54,970 nucleotides of DNA from Alteromonas_E sp964230255 (GCA_964230255.1 CAXRGW010000017.1:1-54970), one strand, 5' to 3'; shown: positions 17,932 through 28,100, numbered from the stretch's first letter. Made by a program: numbers and translations. Notes: generated by a model from the sequence alone, not told the origin.

Positions 17932-19608
17932 ATGCCACAATCTGTAAATGATGCTTCCGCACAACAAAATCTAACAACGTCTCATAATATTCAACATCAA
18001 TGTGACGTACTTATAATCGGCAGCGGAGCTGCGGGCCTAAGCTTAGCATTAAAATTGGCTGATCACTGCAATGTTATCGTCCTGAGCAAAAGTGAACGCA
18101 ATGAAGGTGCTACCCGTTACGCACAAGGCGGTATTGCCGCTGTGTTTGATGCCGCCGACAGTATTGACGCTCATGTCGCAGACACATTGGACGCAGGCGC
18201 TGGATTATGTGATGAGTCAGTGGTTAGATTTACAGCTGAACGCGGCAAAGACTGTATGCAATGGCTAATTAACTTTGGCATGCCATTTGACACAGAAATA
18301 GATGAAAACGGTGAAAGCCGTTACCACCTAACCCGCGAAGGTGGCCATAGTCACAGACGGATTTTGCATGCTGCTGATGCAACCGGACAAGCTGTCCAGC
18401 AAACGTTAAATGAGGCTGCCAGTCAGCACCCCAACATCCATATATTTGAACGATACAACGCTATTGACCTAATTATGGATCCTCTGAATCCAGCATTGTG
18501 CATTGGCGCATATGTGTGGTCTCGCAACAATGAACACGTTGAAGTTATTAACTGCCGCTTTGCAGCGATGGCCTCTGGAGGTGCAAGTAAAGTTTATCAA
18601 TACACCTCCAATCCGGATGTATCTAGTGGCGATGGTATCGCGCTAGCATGGCGGGCTGGATGCCGTGTGGCAAACATGGAGTTTAATCAATTCCACCCTA
18701 CGTGCTTGTATCACCCTGAGGCAGGCAACTTCTTAATCACTGAAGCTTTGCGAGGAGAAGGTGCATTTTTGTGTCATGCTGATGGCACACGTTTTATGCA
18801 TAAGTTTGATGAACGTGCCGATTTAGCGCCTCGGGACATTGTTGCTAGAGCCATTGATTTTGAAATGAAACGACTTGGCGCGGATTGCATGTATTTGGAT
18901 ATCAGCCACAAGCCCGCTGACTTCATCGTAAAACACTTTCCGAACATTTACCGCAAGTGCCGCTCATTGGGCATAGATATTACCCGCCAACCGATTCCGG
19001 TAGTACCAGCTGCCCATTACAGCTGTGGAGGTGTTGTTACCGATCTAAATGCCCAGACTGACCTAGCCAACGTTTATGCAATAGGCGAGGTTGCTTATAC
19101 AGGACTACACGGCGCCAACCGAATGGCAAGCAACTCATTACTCGAGTGTATAGTTTTTGCCCATGCGGCTGCAGAGCATATTCAGCAGCGCTTATACGAT
19201 GTTGTGCAACCCACGGATATTGCACCATGGGATGAGAGTCGAGTTACCAATTCTGATGAAGAAGTTATTATTCAGCACAACTGGCACGAGTTGCGCTTAT
19301 TCATGTGGGATTACGTTGGTATTGTGCGCACAAACAAGCGCCTCGAGCGCGCATTCCGCCGAATCCAATTACTAGAACAAGAAATTGATGAGTATTACGC
19401 CAATTTCCGAATCAGCAATAACCTATTGGAATTGCGCAACTTGGTTACGGTGGCTGAGTTAATTGTTCGCTGCGCAATCGAGCGCAGAGAAAGTCGTGGC
19501 TTACATTACAACATAGATTACCCCGAGCAATCGGAAGATGCTGGACCTACAGTATTACCCCCGCGCCAAAAACCAATGACCGAAGCCGGTAGCTTGGCCG
19601 CAGGTTAA
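17932..19608 (+). CDS. nadB: L-aspartate oxidase
   Basis: The 558-residue flavoenzyme oxidises aspartate to iminoaspartate, the first step of de novo NAD synthesis with NadA. The FAD-binding motif CDVLIIGSGAAGLSLALKLAD is near residue 25. ATRYAQGGIAA and HSHRRILHAADATGQAV (active-site Arg and His) follow, and then GEVAYTGLHGANRMASNSLLE. It diverges from rpoE, as is usual in this group. The N terminus is about 15 residues longer than E. coli NadB; the ATG follows AGGGGTGAT. Confidence 0.97.
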   Translation: MPQSVNDASAQQNLTTSHNIQHQCDVLIIGSGAAGLSLALKLADHCNVIVLSKSERNEGATRYAQGGIAAVFDAADSIDAHVADTLDAGAGLCDESVVRFTAERGKDCMQWLINFGMPFDTEIDENGESRYHLTREGGHSHRRILHAADATGQAVQQTLNEAASQHPNIHIFERYNAIDLIMDPLNPALCIGAYVWSRNNEHVEVINCRFAAMASGGASKVYQYTSNPDVSSGDGIALAWRAGCRVANMEFNQFHPTCLYHPEAGNFLITEALRGEGAFLCHADGTRFMHKFDERADLAPRDIVARAIDFEMKRLGADCMYLDISHKPADFIVKHFPNIYRKCRSLGIDITRQPIPVVPAAHYSCGGVVTDLNAQTDLANVYAIGEVAYTGLHGANRMASNSLLECIVFAHAAAEHIQQRLYDVVQPTDIAPWDESRVTNSDEEVIIQHNWHELRLFMWDYVGIVRTNKRLERAFRRIQLLEQEIDEYYANFRISNNLLELRNLVTVAELIVRCAIERRESRGLHYNIDYPEQSEDAGPTVLPPRQKPMTEAGSLAAG

Positions 19609-19617
19609 ACTATGGCC

Positions 19618-20490
19618 CTAAAGCTCCTCTAAAAAAAGGCTCAACACTTCGCGTTGCCCTTCATTCGCGTTGAGGTTGTGAAGCGCTAAACGATTTGCAG
19701 TAGCAATTCTGTGTTCTGCTTCACATGCCAAATGCAATTCACAAGGCAAGCTAGCTGGGGCTTTAAAGTGTGCGTTGAGTTGACGCTGGCCAGGCCATTG
19801 TGATTGGGCCTGGTAACGCGCAGTTAAACACAAGGCAAGAGTATGCATACCATGGGCAATCGGCTGCTTGAAGCCGAATAGCTTGGCCGTCAGAGGCCAC
19901 AAATGAATTGGGTTGTAGTCCCCGCTCAGTTGCGCGTATCTTCGCCCCACGCCTTTGTCCAAACTTAATTTCTGTGGCTCTGCCATAGTCTGAATCTCAG
20001 AGGCAGGCATAGTACTATTGTCGTCTGAAGCTCGCAGTTTGCTCCGATACAAATAGTCGCTATCGGCTATCACCACCACTTCACCCAATTGCGTCAATTG
20101 AGTTCTTAACGTCAACACTACCCCTTTACGATGCCATTTAAAAGCATGTATCTGACATTCAAGATCAATGTTTTGCGCAGTTATCGGCGCTAACCATTGA
20201 ATACGGTTAGCAATATGAACCAAACCAAGTAGGGGCACTGCCGATTGTTGCTGTGTCAAACAATGCATTTGCAGATCGAGAGACAATACTTGCGCGATAC
20301 ATGGATGCCAGTGTGAATGTTGCCATTGATGAAACGCGTGATACTCAGCAACCCAAGAGCTGATATCTGCAAGTGCAACATGTCGTCTTAGCACGGGGTT
20401 ATCGTTTGCTATATGTCCATTCGCTAGATCTGCCAAACGGGTGGTGTTCGCTTTTTTGAACAAACCTTTTGCGATGACGCCAAGTTCCAT
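19618..20490 (-). CDS. MaoC-like hotdog-fold dehydratase family protein
   Basis: With the ATG at 20490, preceded by TAGGAG with good spacing, it has 290 residues. The C-terminal half carries the hydratase-2/MaoC motif: YAQLSGDYNPIHLWPLTAKL followed by PIAHGMHTLAL. The motif Asp and His are present. The N-terminal half looks like a second, degenerate hotdog domain. Such proteins hydrate enoyl thioesters, but the substrate here is unknown. It is the third gene of an sdhE-ygfX-maoC operon (7-base gap after ygfX) and is convergent with nadB. Confidence 0.85.
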   Translation of the reverse strand: MELGVIAKGLFKKANTTRLADLANGHIANDNPVLRRHVALADISSWVAEYHAFHQWQHSHWHPCIAQVLSLDLQMHCLTQQQSAVPLLGLVHIANRIQWLAPITAQNIDLECQIHAFKWHRKGVVLTLRTQLTQLGEVVVIADSDYLYRSKLRASDDNSTMPASEIQTMAEPQKLSLDKGVGRRYAQLSGDYNPIHLWPLTAKLFGFKQPIAHGMHTLALCLTARYQAQSQWPGQRQLNAHFKAPASLPCELHLACEAEHRIATANRLALHNLNANEGQREVLSLFLEEL

Positions 20491-20497
20491 GAGACTC

Positions 20498-20917
20498 CTA
20501 TTTTTGGCTATGAAGACTGCGCAGAATTCTATAGTTAAGACTGCGCGCAGACTGTTCATCGAATTTCCAAGTGCACAACATCAAGGACGTTTGTTTACAC
20601 GTGTGATCTTCGATCACTAACCAAACCCACCAAGGACTCACTCGAGAGGTAGAATGAATGGCACCGTAACTAGTGCCATTGATACTGCATTGGTCGCAGT
20701 CATCAAAGACAAATTGGAGCAACTCGTGATGGGAAAACACAGTGTGAACACGGCTGGTAATGACGCCTAGGACCAAAAGCCCAACTGTGAATGCGAATGG
20801 ATTGGTTTTTTCTATTGCTAACATCAACATCAATATCACAACAAAAAAACCAGCGCTGAGCATAGCTGCACGGCAAGCATTAAAACCGGTTTGGTAATTA
20901 AATCTAGACTTTAACAC
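20498..20917 (-). CDS. ygfX: YgfX/CptA-family membrane protein
   Basis: The 139-residue protein has two adjacent membrane helices near the N terminus (about 18-36 and 38-56). A soluble part follows with WWVWLVIEDHTCKQ and a conserved-looking Arg-rich end (SARSLNYRILRSL). It directly follows and overlaps sdhE by 14 bases, the usual place of ygfX. In E. coli it was described as CptA, a toxin acting on FtsZ/MreB with SdhE as partner; that role is disputed. Sequence similarity by eye is modest and context is the stronger evidence. Confidence 0.8.
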   Translation of the reverse strand: MLKSRFNYQTGFNACRAAMLSAGFFVVILMLMLAIEKTNPFAFTVGLLVLGVITSRVHTVFSHHELLQFVFDDCDQCSINGTSYGAIHSTSRVSPWWVWLVIEDHTCKQTSLMLCTWKFDEQSARSLNYRILRSLHSQK

Positions 20918-21167
20918 GCGATAAAATATGTTGAACCATGCTATTTAAGCTAGCGTCATCACAACTTTGGTGACCCATAAACCAAGCGAACAAGTCGGGG
21001 TCGTCACAGGTTAACAACCGTTCAAACTCCTCTTGCTGTTCCGTATTTAAATCATGAAATCCGGTTTCAACAAAAGGCATCAGCAATACATCTAGTTCCA
21101 ACATACCTCGACGGCATGCCCATTTCAGTCTTGCATAGCGTTTTTCAGAAAACATAGTAGTACTCAT
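20904..21167 (-). CDS. sdhE: Succinate dehydrogenase flavinylation factor SdhE
   Basis: Starting at ATG 21167 (GAGGA ribosome site upstream) the protein has 87 residues, the family length. The key motif RGMLELD (R20-G21-x-x-E24) contacts SdhA/FrdA during covalent FAD attachment. FERLLTCDDPDLFAWFMG is also typical. A longer reading frame begins 20 codons upstream but lacks family similarity. It is first in the operon with ygfX and a maoC-like gene and diverges from ygfZ, as in E. coli. Confidence 0.93.
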   Translation of the reverse strand: MSTTMFSEKRYARLKWACRRGMLELDVLLMPFVETGFHDLNTEQQEEFERLLTCDDPDLFAWFMGHQSCDDASLNSMVQHILSRVKV

Positions 21168-21338
21168 TCTTACGTTATCCTCACAATATATCATGCGCAA
21201 TCGCGATTGTTTACTGTACTCAAGCACTTATGGATGACTAACAAGTCGCATTCCTTCGAATAAAAAAACTGATTGGCTTGCTATCCATCGATTCGGCCAC
21301 ATAATACAAATCTACTAACAGTTTAAACGGCGATATAC

Positions 21339-22298
21339 ATGCACCTTCAACTACCGGATAATTTTTTTGTAGCGTTAACTCATCTTGGTGTTATTGCGCT
21401 CACTGGTGAACAAAAAGAAGAGTACTTGCAAGGCCAAATCACAACTAATGTGATGCTGTTGAATGCGAAAAAGGGAATGCTGGCCTGTCATTGTGATTTT
21501 AAAGGTAAGATGTGGAACAACGGTTGGCTGGTCCAACACAACGACAGCCTCTATTTTACTGCACAAAAAAGTGCACTGGCAGCGAGTCTAGCAGAGCTAA
21601 ACAAATATGGCGTATTCTCAAAAGTAGATATTGTCGACGCATCTGAAGACCTTAAGTTATGGGGGTTTTATGGTGACCGAGCCAAGTCTCACCTGGAAAC
21701 GGTGTTTGGTGAGTTAGACACCGAACACATGGGTGTCACAACCAGTGATGAACGCTGGGCAATTACACTTCACACCCCAACGAGTAATCGTTATATCGTA
21801 GCGACACCAACGGCGAAGCCTCTGCCTGAATCGTGCTTTGGCGAGCTTAACGCACAATCTGAAAGGACGTGGAATTGTCTCGATGTAGTAAGTGGTATTG
21901 CCCCAATCCACGGTCAAACAAGTAATGAATACGTGCCGCAAATGTTAAACATGCAAGCCCTTGGTGCTATAGACTTCAACAAAGGCTGTTACATGGGGCA
22001 AGAGGTAGTCGCCAGAACCAAATACTTGGGTAAAAATAAACGCGCAGCATATATACTAAGCGGTACAATTAAAGCCGATAGCCAAGTAGCAGATATTATG
22101 CCTGGTGATATTCTCGAAAAAGCCATCAGTGATAACTGGCGTCGCGGCGGCAGCGTTATGCACATAGGTTCATACAATAACCAGTGTTACCTGCTTGCAG
22201 TGCTAAGTAATGACAGTAACGTCGGTGAAACTCTGCGTTTAAAAGAAGTACCAGACGTGCTATTCACTATCCGTGAATTACCTTATTCTATTGATTAA
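21339..22298 (+). CDS. ygfZ: tRNA-modifying / Fe-S assembly protein YgfZ
   Basis: The 319-residue folate-binding protein is related to GcvT. The diagnostic motif KGCYMGQEVVAR is present, with the conserved Cys. The N terminus has ALTGEQKEEYLQGQITTNV, as in YgfZ. It supports tetrahydrofolate-dependent maintenance of certain Fe-S enzymes and MiaB-type tRNA thiolation. It diverges from sdhE and is followed after 13 bases by a SlyD-like isomerase on the same strand. Confidence 0.94.
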   Translation: MHLQLPDNFFVALTHLGVIALTGEQKEEYLQGQITTNVMLLNAKKGMLACHCDFKGKMWNNGWLVQHNDSLYFTAQKSALAASLAELNKYGVFSKVDIVDASEDLKLWGFYGDRAKSHLETVFGELDTEHMGVTTSDERWAITLHTPTSNRYIVATPTAKPLPESCFGELNAQSERTWNCLDVVSGIAPIHGQTSNEYVPQMLNMQALGAIDFNKGCYMGQEVVARTKYLGKNKRAAYILSGTIKADSQVADIMPGDILEKAISDNWRRGGSVMHIGSYNNQCYLLAVLSNDSNVGETLRLKEVPDVLFTIRELPYSID

Positions 22299-22311
22299 GC
22301 TAGAGATACAA

Positions 22312-22791
22312 ATGATAAAACAAAATAGTGTCGCTACTATTCACTACTCAGTCAGCACGACTGAAGGCGTTGAAATTGACTCTTCTCGCTCAGGTGAGCC
22401 ACTCGAATACATTCAAGGTCTAGGCTTTCTAGTTCCGGGTCTTGAGCAAGCACTGAACGGTAAACCAGCGGGTGAGCAATTTAGCGTTACCGTGGAAGCT
22501 ACCGAGGCCTACGGGGCGCGCAATGACAATTTAATCCAAGCAGTACCCAAAGAGATGTTTGCGGGTATGGAATTAGCGGTTGGCATGTCTTTTCGCGCAA
22601 CCACAGATGAAGGTGAACAATCTGTCATAGTTATTGATGTCAGTGATGATGAAGTGATTGTCGATGGCAACCACCCGCTAGCTGGCGTAGATCTCGTATT
22701 TGTCGTCGAAGTACTTGCAGTAAGAGATGCAACAGAACTCGAACTAAGCGATGGCAGAGTGCACAAGCCCGGCTGTTGTGACCGATGTTAA
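22312..22791 (+). CDS. SlyD-like FKBP-type peptidyl-prolyl isomerase
   Basis: From ATG 22312 it has 159 residues. The FKBP half has SSRSGEPLEYIQGLGFLVPGLEQAL, with an inserted-flap (IF) chaperone domain at about 70-120 (EAYGARNDNLIQAVPKEMF). A short tail PGCCDRC resembles a minimal version of the SlyD metal-binding tail. SlyD proteins fold proline-limited substrates and can deliver nickel; only three Cys are left here, so metal binding is uncertain. It sits 13 bases after ygfZ and overlaps the convergent pseudopilin gene by 4 bases. An in-frame start 13 codons earlier lies inside ygfZ and is rejected. Confidence 0.88.
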   Translation: MIKQNSVATIHYSVSTTEGVEIDSSRSGEPLEYIQGLGFLVPGLEQALNGKPAGEQFSVTVEATEAYGARNDNLIQAVPKEMFAGMELAVGMSFRATTDEGEQSVIVIDVSDDEVIVDGNHPLAGVDLVFVVEVLAVRDATELELSDGRVHKPGCCDRC

Positions 22792-23333
22792 GAGCAATCT
22801 AACGACGTTCCATTAGTATTCTCATGGATACCATCATTATTGTCATCAGCACTCATTTTTACCCGGCCTTGTAGACTAATGATGAGTGCCCTTGCATATT
22901 CACTATTACTGTCTTGATGACATAACAATATAGTGGCATTAGCATTAGCTGCACCACTGGGCATAAAGGATATTCCACCAGCCGGTCCAGTCATGTCGTT
23001 TACGCCATTGATAATACTTGAGGCGACTAATATATCCTCGTTAACCCCTCTAGCGCCATTCGCATCGAGGTCCATAAAAACCATTTTGGCATAATCCCAG
23101 TCGTTAGTGCAGGTTGAGAAGTCTTCCGTAGGGCATACGATTGTGTCGGTTTGCTCATCGATCGCAGAGTGACGCGCAAACTGAACAATGCCGCTCAACT
23201 CGTTAATTTCACTGATAATGCGGTTTTGGATTAAAATCCCTTGGATACTGGGCGCAACAGAGGTCAACACAATAGCCACAATGGCTGTAGTGATCATCAT
23301 CTCTAATAAGGTTACACCCTTCTGCTGGCACAT
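22788..23333 (-). CDS. GspH/FimT-family type IV pseudopilin
   Basis: The 181-residue protein has a short leader MCQQKG and the class III signal VTLLEMMITTAIVAIVL, with Glu at +5. A GspH-like globular part follows (SGIVQFARHSAIDEQ, Cys pair, GRVKMSADDNNDGIHE). It is processed by PilD-type peptidase and joins the pilus tip. In Pseudomonas the matching gene (fimT/fimU) stands beside pilV; here it is separated from pilVWXY1E by nadE and glnB on the other strand. It diverges from nadE. Confidence 0.87.
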   Translation of the reverse strand: MCQQKGVTLLEMMITTAIVAIVLTSVAPSIQGILIQNRIISEINELSGIVQFARHSAIDEQTDTIVCPTEDFSTCTNDWDYAKMVFMDLDANGARGVNEDILVASSIINGVNDMTGPAGGISFMPSGAANANATILLCHQDSNSEYARALIISLQGRVKMSADDNNDGIHENTNGTSLDCS

Positions 23334-23469
23334 TTGAACCTTCTCAAGGCTATTATCGTAGCTTTAACATACCTAATTTTTTTCGCTTTTGGGTATCGAA
23401 AATCACTCTTGCTTAGTAGTATGCATACCACAGCAATCAATCGTTTTGAGATTACGGGATAAATCAAAC

Positions 23470-24318
23470 ATGGTTAACGCCACTTTAAAGCAGTCAATCA
23501 TTGATGAAATGAAAGTTCTTCCACAAATAGACGTCACTTATGAAGTGACTCGTCGAGTCAATTTCATAAAGGCTCAGTTGCGTCAATCTGGACTAAACAG
23601 TTTAATACTAGGAATTAGTGGTGGTATTGATTCTTGCACGCTTGGCCGGTTGGCACAGTTGGCCGTTAATGAGTTAAACCAAGAACATCAAGAGCAGTAC
23701 CAGTTTATTGCGGTACGTTTGCCCTATGATACCCAAGCTGATGAAGCCGATGCGCAGGCGTCCATTGATTTTATTCAACCTTCACATGCCGTCACAGTGA
23801 ATGTTCAACCGGGTGCTGATGCGATCGATAAAGTCACATCTACTGCGTTAAACGATGCCCAATTATTGCCCAGTGATTCTAGCAAACGTGACTTTGTAAA
23901 AGGCAATGTAAAGGCGCGAACGCGCATGGTTATCCAATACGAAATTGCCGGCATGGTTGATGGCTTGGTGCTTGGCACTGATCACTCAGCTGAAAATATC
24001 ACCGGCTTTTACACTAAGTATGGCGACGGCGCATGCGATTTAGCACCGTTATTCGGTTTGAGCAAACGACAAGTTCGACAAGTCGCTAAATACATGGGCG
24101 CACCAGACAACATTATCACCAAAGCACCTACCGCTGATTTGGAAACACTTGATCCGCAAAAAGCGGATGAATCAGCACTGGGGCTTTCTTACGACCAGAT
24201 TGACGATTTTCTTGAGAGCAAAGAAGTTACTGATGCGGTTTCTGAAAAACTGTTGAATGTCTATACTAAGACTCAACACAAACGCGTGCCAATACCTACA
24301 ATATACGACGGTGAATAA
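23470..24318 (+). CDS. nadE: NH3-dependent NAD+ synthetase
   Basis: The 282-residue enzyme amidates nicotinate adenine dinucleotide to NAD+ using ammonia. The ATP pyrophosphatase P-loop SGGIDS is at 50-55. LGTDHSAENITGFYTKYGDGACDLAPLFGLSKRQ is the substrate-binding block and KAPTADLE.....DE follows. It has no glutaminase domain, so it uses free ammonia. ATG 23470 is chosen over a TTG 27 codons upstream because the family starts close to this Met. The glnB start follows its stop codon with no gap. Confidence 0.96.
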   Translation: MVNATLKQSIIDEMKVLPQIDVTYEVTRRVNFIKAQLRQSGLNSLILGISGGIDSCTLGRLAQLAVNELNQEHQEQYQFIAVRLPYDTQADEADAQASIDFIQPSHAVTVNVQPGADAIDKVTSTALNDAQLLPSDSSKRDFVKGNVKARTRMVIQYEIAGMVDGLVLGTDHSAENITGFYTKYGDGACDLAPLFGLSKRQVRQVAKYMGAPDNIITKAPTADLETLDPQKADESALGLSYDQIDDFLESKEVTDAVSEKLLNVYTKTQHKRVPIPTIYDGE

Positions 24319-24657
24319 ATGAAAAAAGTAGAAGCGATCATTAAACCCTTCAAACTCGATGATGTTCGAGAAGCGCTTTCCGGAATCGGTGTAAGTGGGC
24401 TTACAGTGACCGAAGTTAAGGGCTTTGGCCGTCAAAAAGGTCATACAGAGATGTATCGAGGTGCTGAATATCAAGTCGACTTCTTACCTAAAATGAAGCT
24501 CGAGATGGTGGTCGCGAATAGCTTAGTTGATCAGGTCGTAGAATCGTTAGTAGCCGCCGCCAAAACGGGAAAAATTGGCGATGGTAAGGTTTTCGTCACC
24601 GAAGTCGAGCGCGCCATTAGGATTCGAACTGGCGAAGAAAACGAAGAGGCAATCTAA
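24319..24657 (+). CDS. glnB: Nitrogen regulatory protein P-II (GlnB)
   Basis: The 112-residue protein has the full PII pattern: MKKVEAIIKPFKLDDVREAL, the T-loop with Tyr51 in RGAEYQVDF and the C-terminal GKIGDGKVFV. Tyr51 is the uridylylation site. Asp54 favours GlnB over GlnK, and no amtB is adjacent. PII senses 2-oxoglutarate and ATP/ADP and controls glutamine synthetase regulation. Its ATG is directly joined to the nadE stop codon, so the two are one transcription unit. Confidence 0.96.
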   Translation: MKKVEAIIKPFKLDDVREALSGIGVSGLTVTEVKGFGRQKGHTEMYRGAEYQVDFLPKMKLEMVVANSLVDQVVESLVAAAKTGKIGDGKVFVTEVERAIRIRTGEENEEAI

Positions 24658-24660
24658 TTC

Positions 24661-24699
24661 AAAGCGAGAGCAGTAGCGCGATGCTGCCGCTCTCGCTTT
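24661..24699. terminator. Bidirectional terminator between glnB and pilE
   Basis: AAAGCGAGAGC (24661-24671) pairs perfectly with GCTCTCGCTTT (24689-24699). The T-rich ends of each arm serve both convergent genes. The right arm overlaps the pilE stop codon. Confidence 0.75.
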
Positions 24700-25186
24700 A
24701 ACAGTTCCAGCAGTACTCAGACTGCGCTAAACTGCCGCTGTTGTCTTGATCCCACGCTTTCCGCCCATCGCTGAACACATATAACGCGCCATCTCCAGCC
24801 TGCTCAGTGCCACTTACTGGCGTTGCTTTAATGCGATAACTTACGCCATTGGAAGAGACCGTATCAATGGTCAAATCATACCGCTTATTGGGCGCCGGCT
24901 CAGAGGCCGGAGAGTGAGTTTGAAAAATCTCAGGCTTGCCCGTATTTCCACCGCCATCAGCAGCGCCTTCGTATGTGAAATTAGAGGCCTTGTGACGTTC
25001 CATTGCAGCAGCAAAAGCCATCAAGTCTGCTTGAGCTGTGCTGCGATTACTGCCTTTTAACATGCCTTGATACGACGGATAAGCAATCGCTGTAATGATG
25101 CCTACAATTGCGACAACGATCATCAATTCAATCAAAGTGAAACCTTGAGATGGTCGAATCGCCGTAGCTTTATTACTGTCTTTCAA
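24698..25186 (-). CDS. pilE: Type IV minor pilin PilE
   Basis: The 162-residue prepilin has a 15-residue leader ending in Gly, then FTLIELMIVVAIVGIITAIA with Glu at +5. YPSYQGMLKGSNRSTAQADL is typical of PilE minor pilins. The globular end has an acidic, Asn-rich loop (AWDQDNSGSLAQSEYC) with a Cys pair (CWNC). It is the last gene of the pilVWXY1E operon and overlaps the end of pilY1 by 14 bases. It is a tip or initiation component rather than the major pilin. Confidence 0.93.
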   Translation of the reverse strand: MKDSNKATAIRPSQGFTLIELMIVVAIVGIITAIAYPSYQGMLKGSNRSTAQADLMAFAAAMERHKASNFTYEGAADGGGNTGKPEIFQTHSPASEPAPNKRYDLTIDTVSSNGVSYRIKATPVSGTEQAGDGALYVFSDGRKAWDQDNSGSLAQSEYCWNC

Positions 25187-28100
25187 TTTCTGTCTCCCAA
25201 CTACTGCGTTGAACGCGCTCGAATCTACCGTAGATATTCTGCGCTAAACATTCAAAGTCTGAATTACACGCTTTTTCATTACCATTATTGTCAACATTAA
25301 TAACCGCTGACACACACTCCGTACCTAGGCAAACAACCGGCTGTACTATATCTTCGATCAATATTTTCGTGTCTGGAGCAATCCCGGTTTGCTTCAGCTG
25401 GGCGTATCTATCGCCACTATCGAGCTCTCCTGTCTCATTCAAATCGTCGACTGCGTTTGCGTTAAACAAGTTGACTAAATACGCTCTACTGTTGCCTGTG
25501 GGAGGCGCACAAGTGCTGTTACTTGAACTCGCCGGAACATAGGTTGTGAAGAATATTTTATAGTCCAAAATCAAGGGGGACGACAAAACCTTTTCGCCAC
25601 CGGTTGTCAATCGCAACATCCAGCCCTGCTTATCTTGCAACTTATCACTGGCTATCCCGCGTGTTGTTTCATCGCTGGATGTTAACAAGTGGTCTGTTGC
25701 GTCATATAAATCCCCTTCCATTAAAGGCACGTTAGGCAAGGTGTACAAACCATTTTCATCGAGCTTGAAGACCCCTTCATCCTTAACTGTGTAGAAGCGA
25801 TCTTCAATTTGTGTATCAAGTGGTCCTGCGCGGAAGCCTGAACCTACCGCAACAGCATAATACAAATCATCACCCAAGCTCACTTCCGACACATCTGGAC
25901 CATAATAGAATCGACGATTATCCGCTTTGGTATTGCCAGCAAAGTCAGCCATTAAACGACCTTTGACCAAGTCGCTACCCGACTCTCCATTGTAAATGTC
26001 GAATCGGAATAATTGCCCCCCCATATCGGCAACATACATATGGTCTGCGTATCCATCATTGTTTCTATCAATAACAGAGATACGAGCCGGCACGCTGTAT
26101 TGCATAGCTTCGAGATTAAGATCCGCATTGGCATTACTCGCTTTCCACAACAGTTGACCTGTGTCTGCATCAACAATGAATACTGCATTCCCAACAGCAT
26201 CAGCTGAACGAACCGTTTTAGCGTCTTGGTCTTCATCATAACCTCCACCAAATATCATAACGTTCTTACTCGTACCGCCAAATTTGATTTTGGTTACTGT
26301 CGGACGCGACCACGATTGTCCCATTTCCTCAAAGTCTGCACTTCCGCCTTCGATTTTGAACAATAGTCGCGGTGACGTCTTACTGCTTACATCAAACGCA
26401 TAGTAGTTGCGACCGCCTCGACGCATGCCCACGTATAGATAGGTTTTTTCACCCACAGTACGCAGTACCATGTCGCCGTCTAGACCATACATATGGTTGA
26501 ACGACGAAGTATCGCGATATATTGGATGTAAGTTAGACAGTAACTCCTCTGGAATAATCGCAAAGTTTTCGAGCCCTGTTTCAGAATCAATCGAATGCAA
26601 GAAACCATGATTGGTTGCGACGAAAATAGCACTATCTGTTTGTGAGTAATTGACGATTACTGGCTGGCTATGGATTGGATCCCCCATTTGATATCGCACA
26701 TCCGTTGTTGAACCATCGCCATCATCATCTCGAACATCGACACCCCTTGCCCACTGTAAAACAGTATCGCGTAACAATTCAGGATTTGGCTCGCCGTCAA
26801 TCGCTAGCATCTCAGTAGTTATTAACGAATTCGACTCGTTTAAACTATTGCTTGACGTCACAATGGTACCTGGCGAGTTAAACGCATAAATGTTACGTGT
26901 CGCTGATACTTGACTTGCAGCCCCACCTTCACGAACATCGTTTCCGTCAGCCAGTGGCGACCAATAAGAGTGACTGTTCTCGGCAAAGAAACCAGTTACG
27001 GTGTCAACAGCATCCAAACCATTCTTATCAATGATCTTGTCGCCATCGATTCGATACTTTTTCAAGTTGCCCGGCCAAATCGTGCCCTCAGATGGCTTAA
27101 ACAAAGCGAAATAGAGTTCATCACGGTGAGTCAAACGGTTTAACTGGTTTACCGCCACACCTGGTGATACGAATGTTGCATTCACATCTTTGACTGAGCG
27201 TAAGATGGTTTGAAACGCCTCCACCAAATCGGTACTGTTATCAGCCGTGTAGAAACCACCGCCACTCTGAAGTGCCAATTGGTTTAGGAAGTTGTTGGCA
27301 GTTGCGTTGGCAGCAAAACCAATGGTGTGAGTAATAATCCGCGCATCAATTTTTGATTGGTTCGCTCGGCTTAAATTTTTAACCAAATCAATACCGCATT
27401 TTTCGCCACCGGAACCAGAGCATGTTGCGCCAAGCAAAGCCTCTATCTCATCGACACTATGATTATTATTGGCTTGTCCATCAGACAACAACACAATGTG
27501 ATTATTGGTTTGACACTGTAAGTCTGTAATAGGCGACTGATAGACAGCACCGTCAGGAATATACTCACCAATACAGTTAGAGCTGCTTAAATTATCCTCG
27601 GTGCAGCCCGATGGTCGAACCGCGGCTTGCCCTACGTATGAAGAACGATGACTCACGCGGGTATTGCTTCTAACCGTGCTACTAACTGAACTGGTACCAC
27701 GTTCCAAACCGTAATACACATCACGCCCGCCATAGTACTGGGTTGCTTCATAAAGTGTATCGACGATAGGTGTGTACCCGCTTGCACTTAAATCATCGAC
27801 TTGGCTAACCAAATGCTGACGAACAGTGGCCGTAGTGCCCGGTACGGCATTACCTTGATATTCAATTACTAATACCGCTGAGCCAGAAGGACGGCCGCGA
27901 TAGGTATAAGCGCCACGCTTATTGCTAAAATTAGAATAAATAAAGGTCATACTGTTATTGGGGACCCAATCACCACGATTGACAATCTGCTGAACTATCG
28001 AGGTTACTGAAGGTGATTGATAAACGTTATTTTTGTAAAAAGCGGGAATATTAGACCAATTGACTCCGGCAGTTTTAGGCATATCGCGCAACATGTAACG

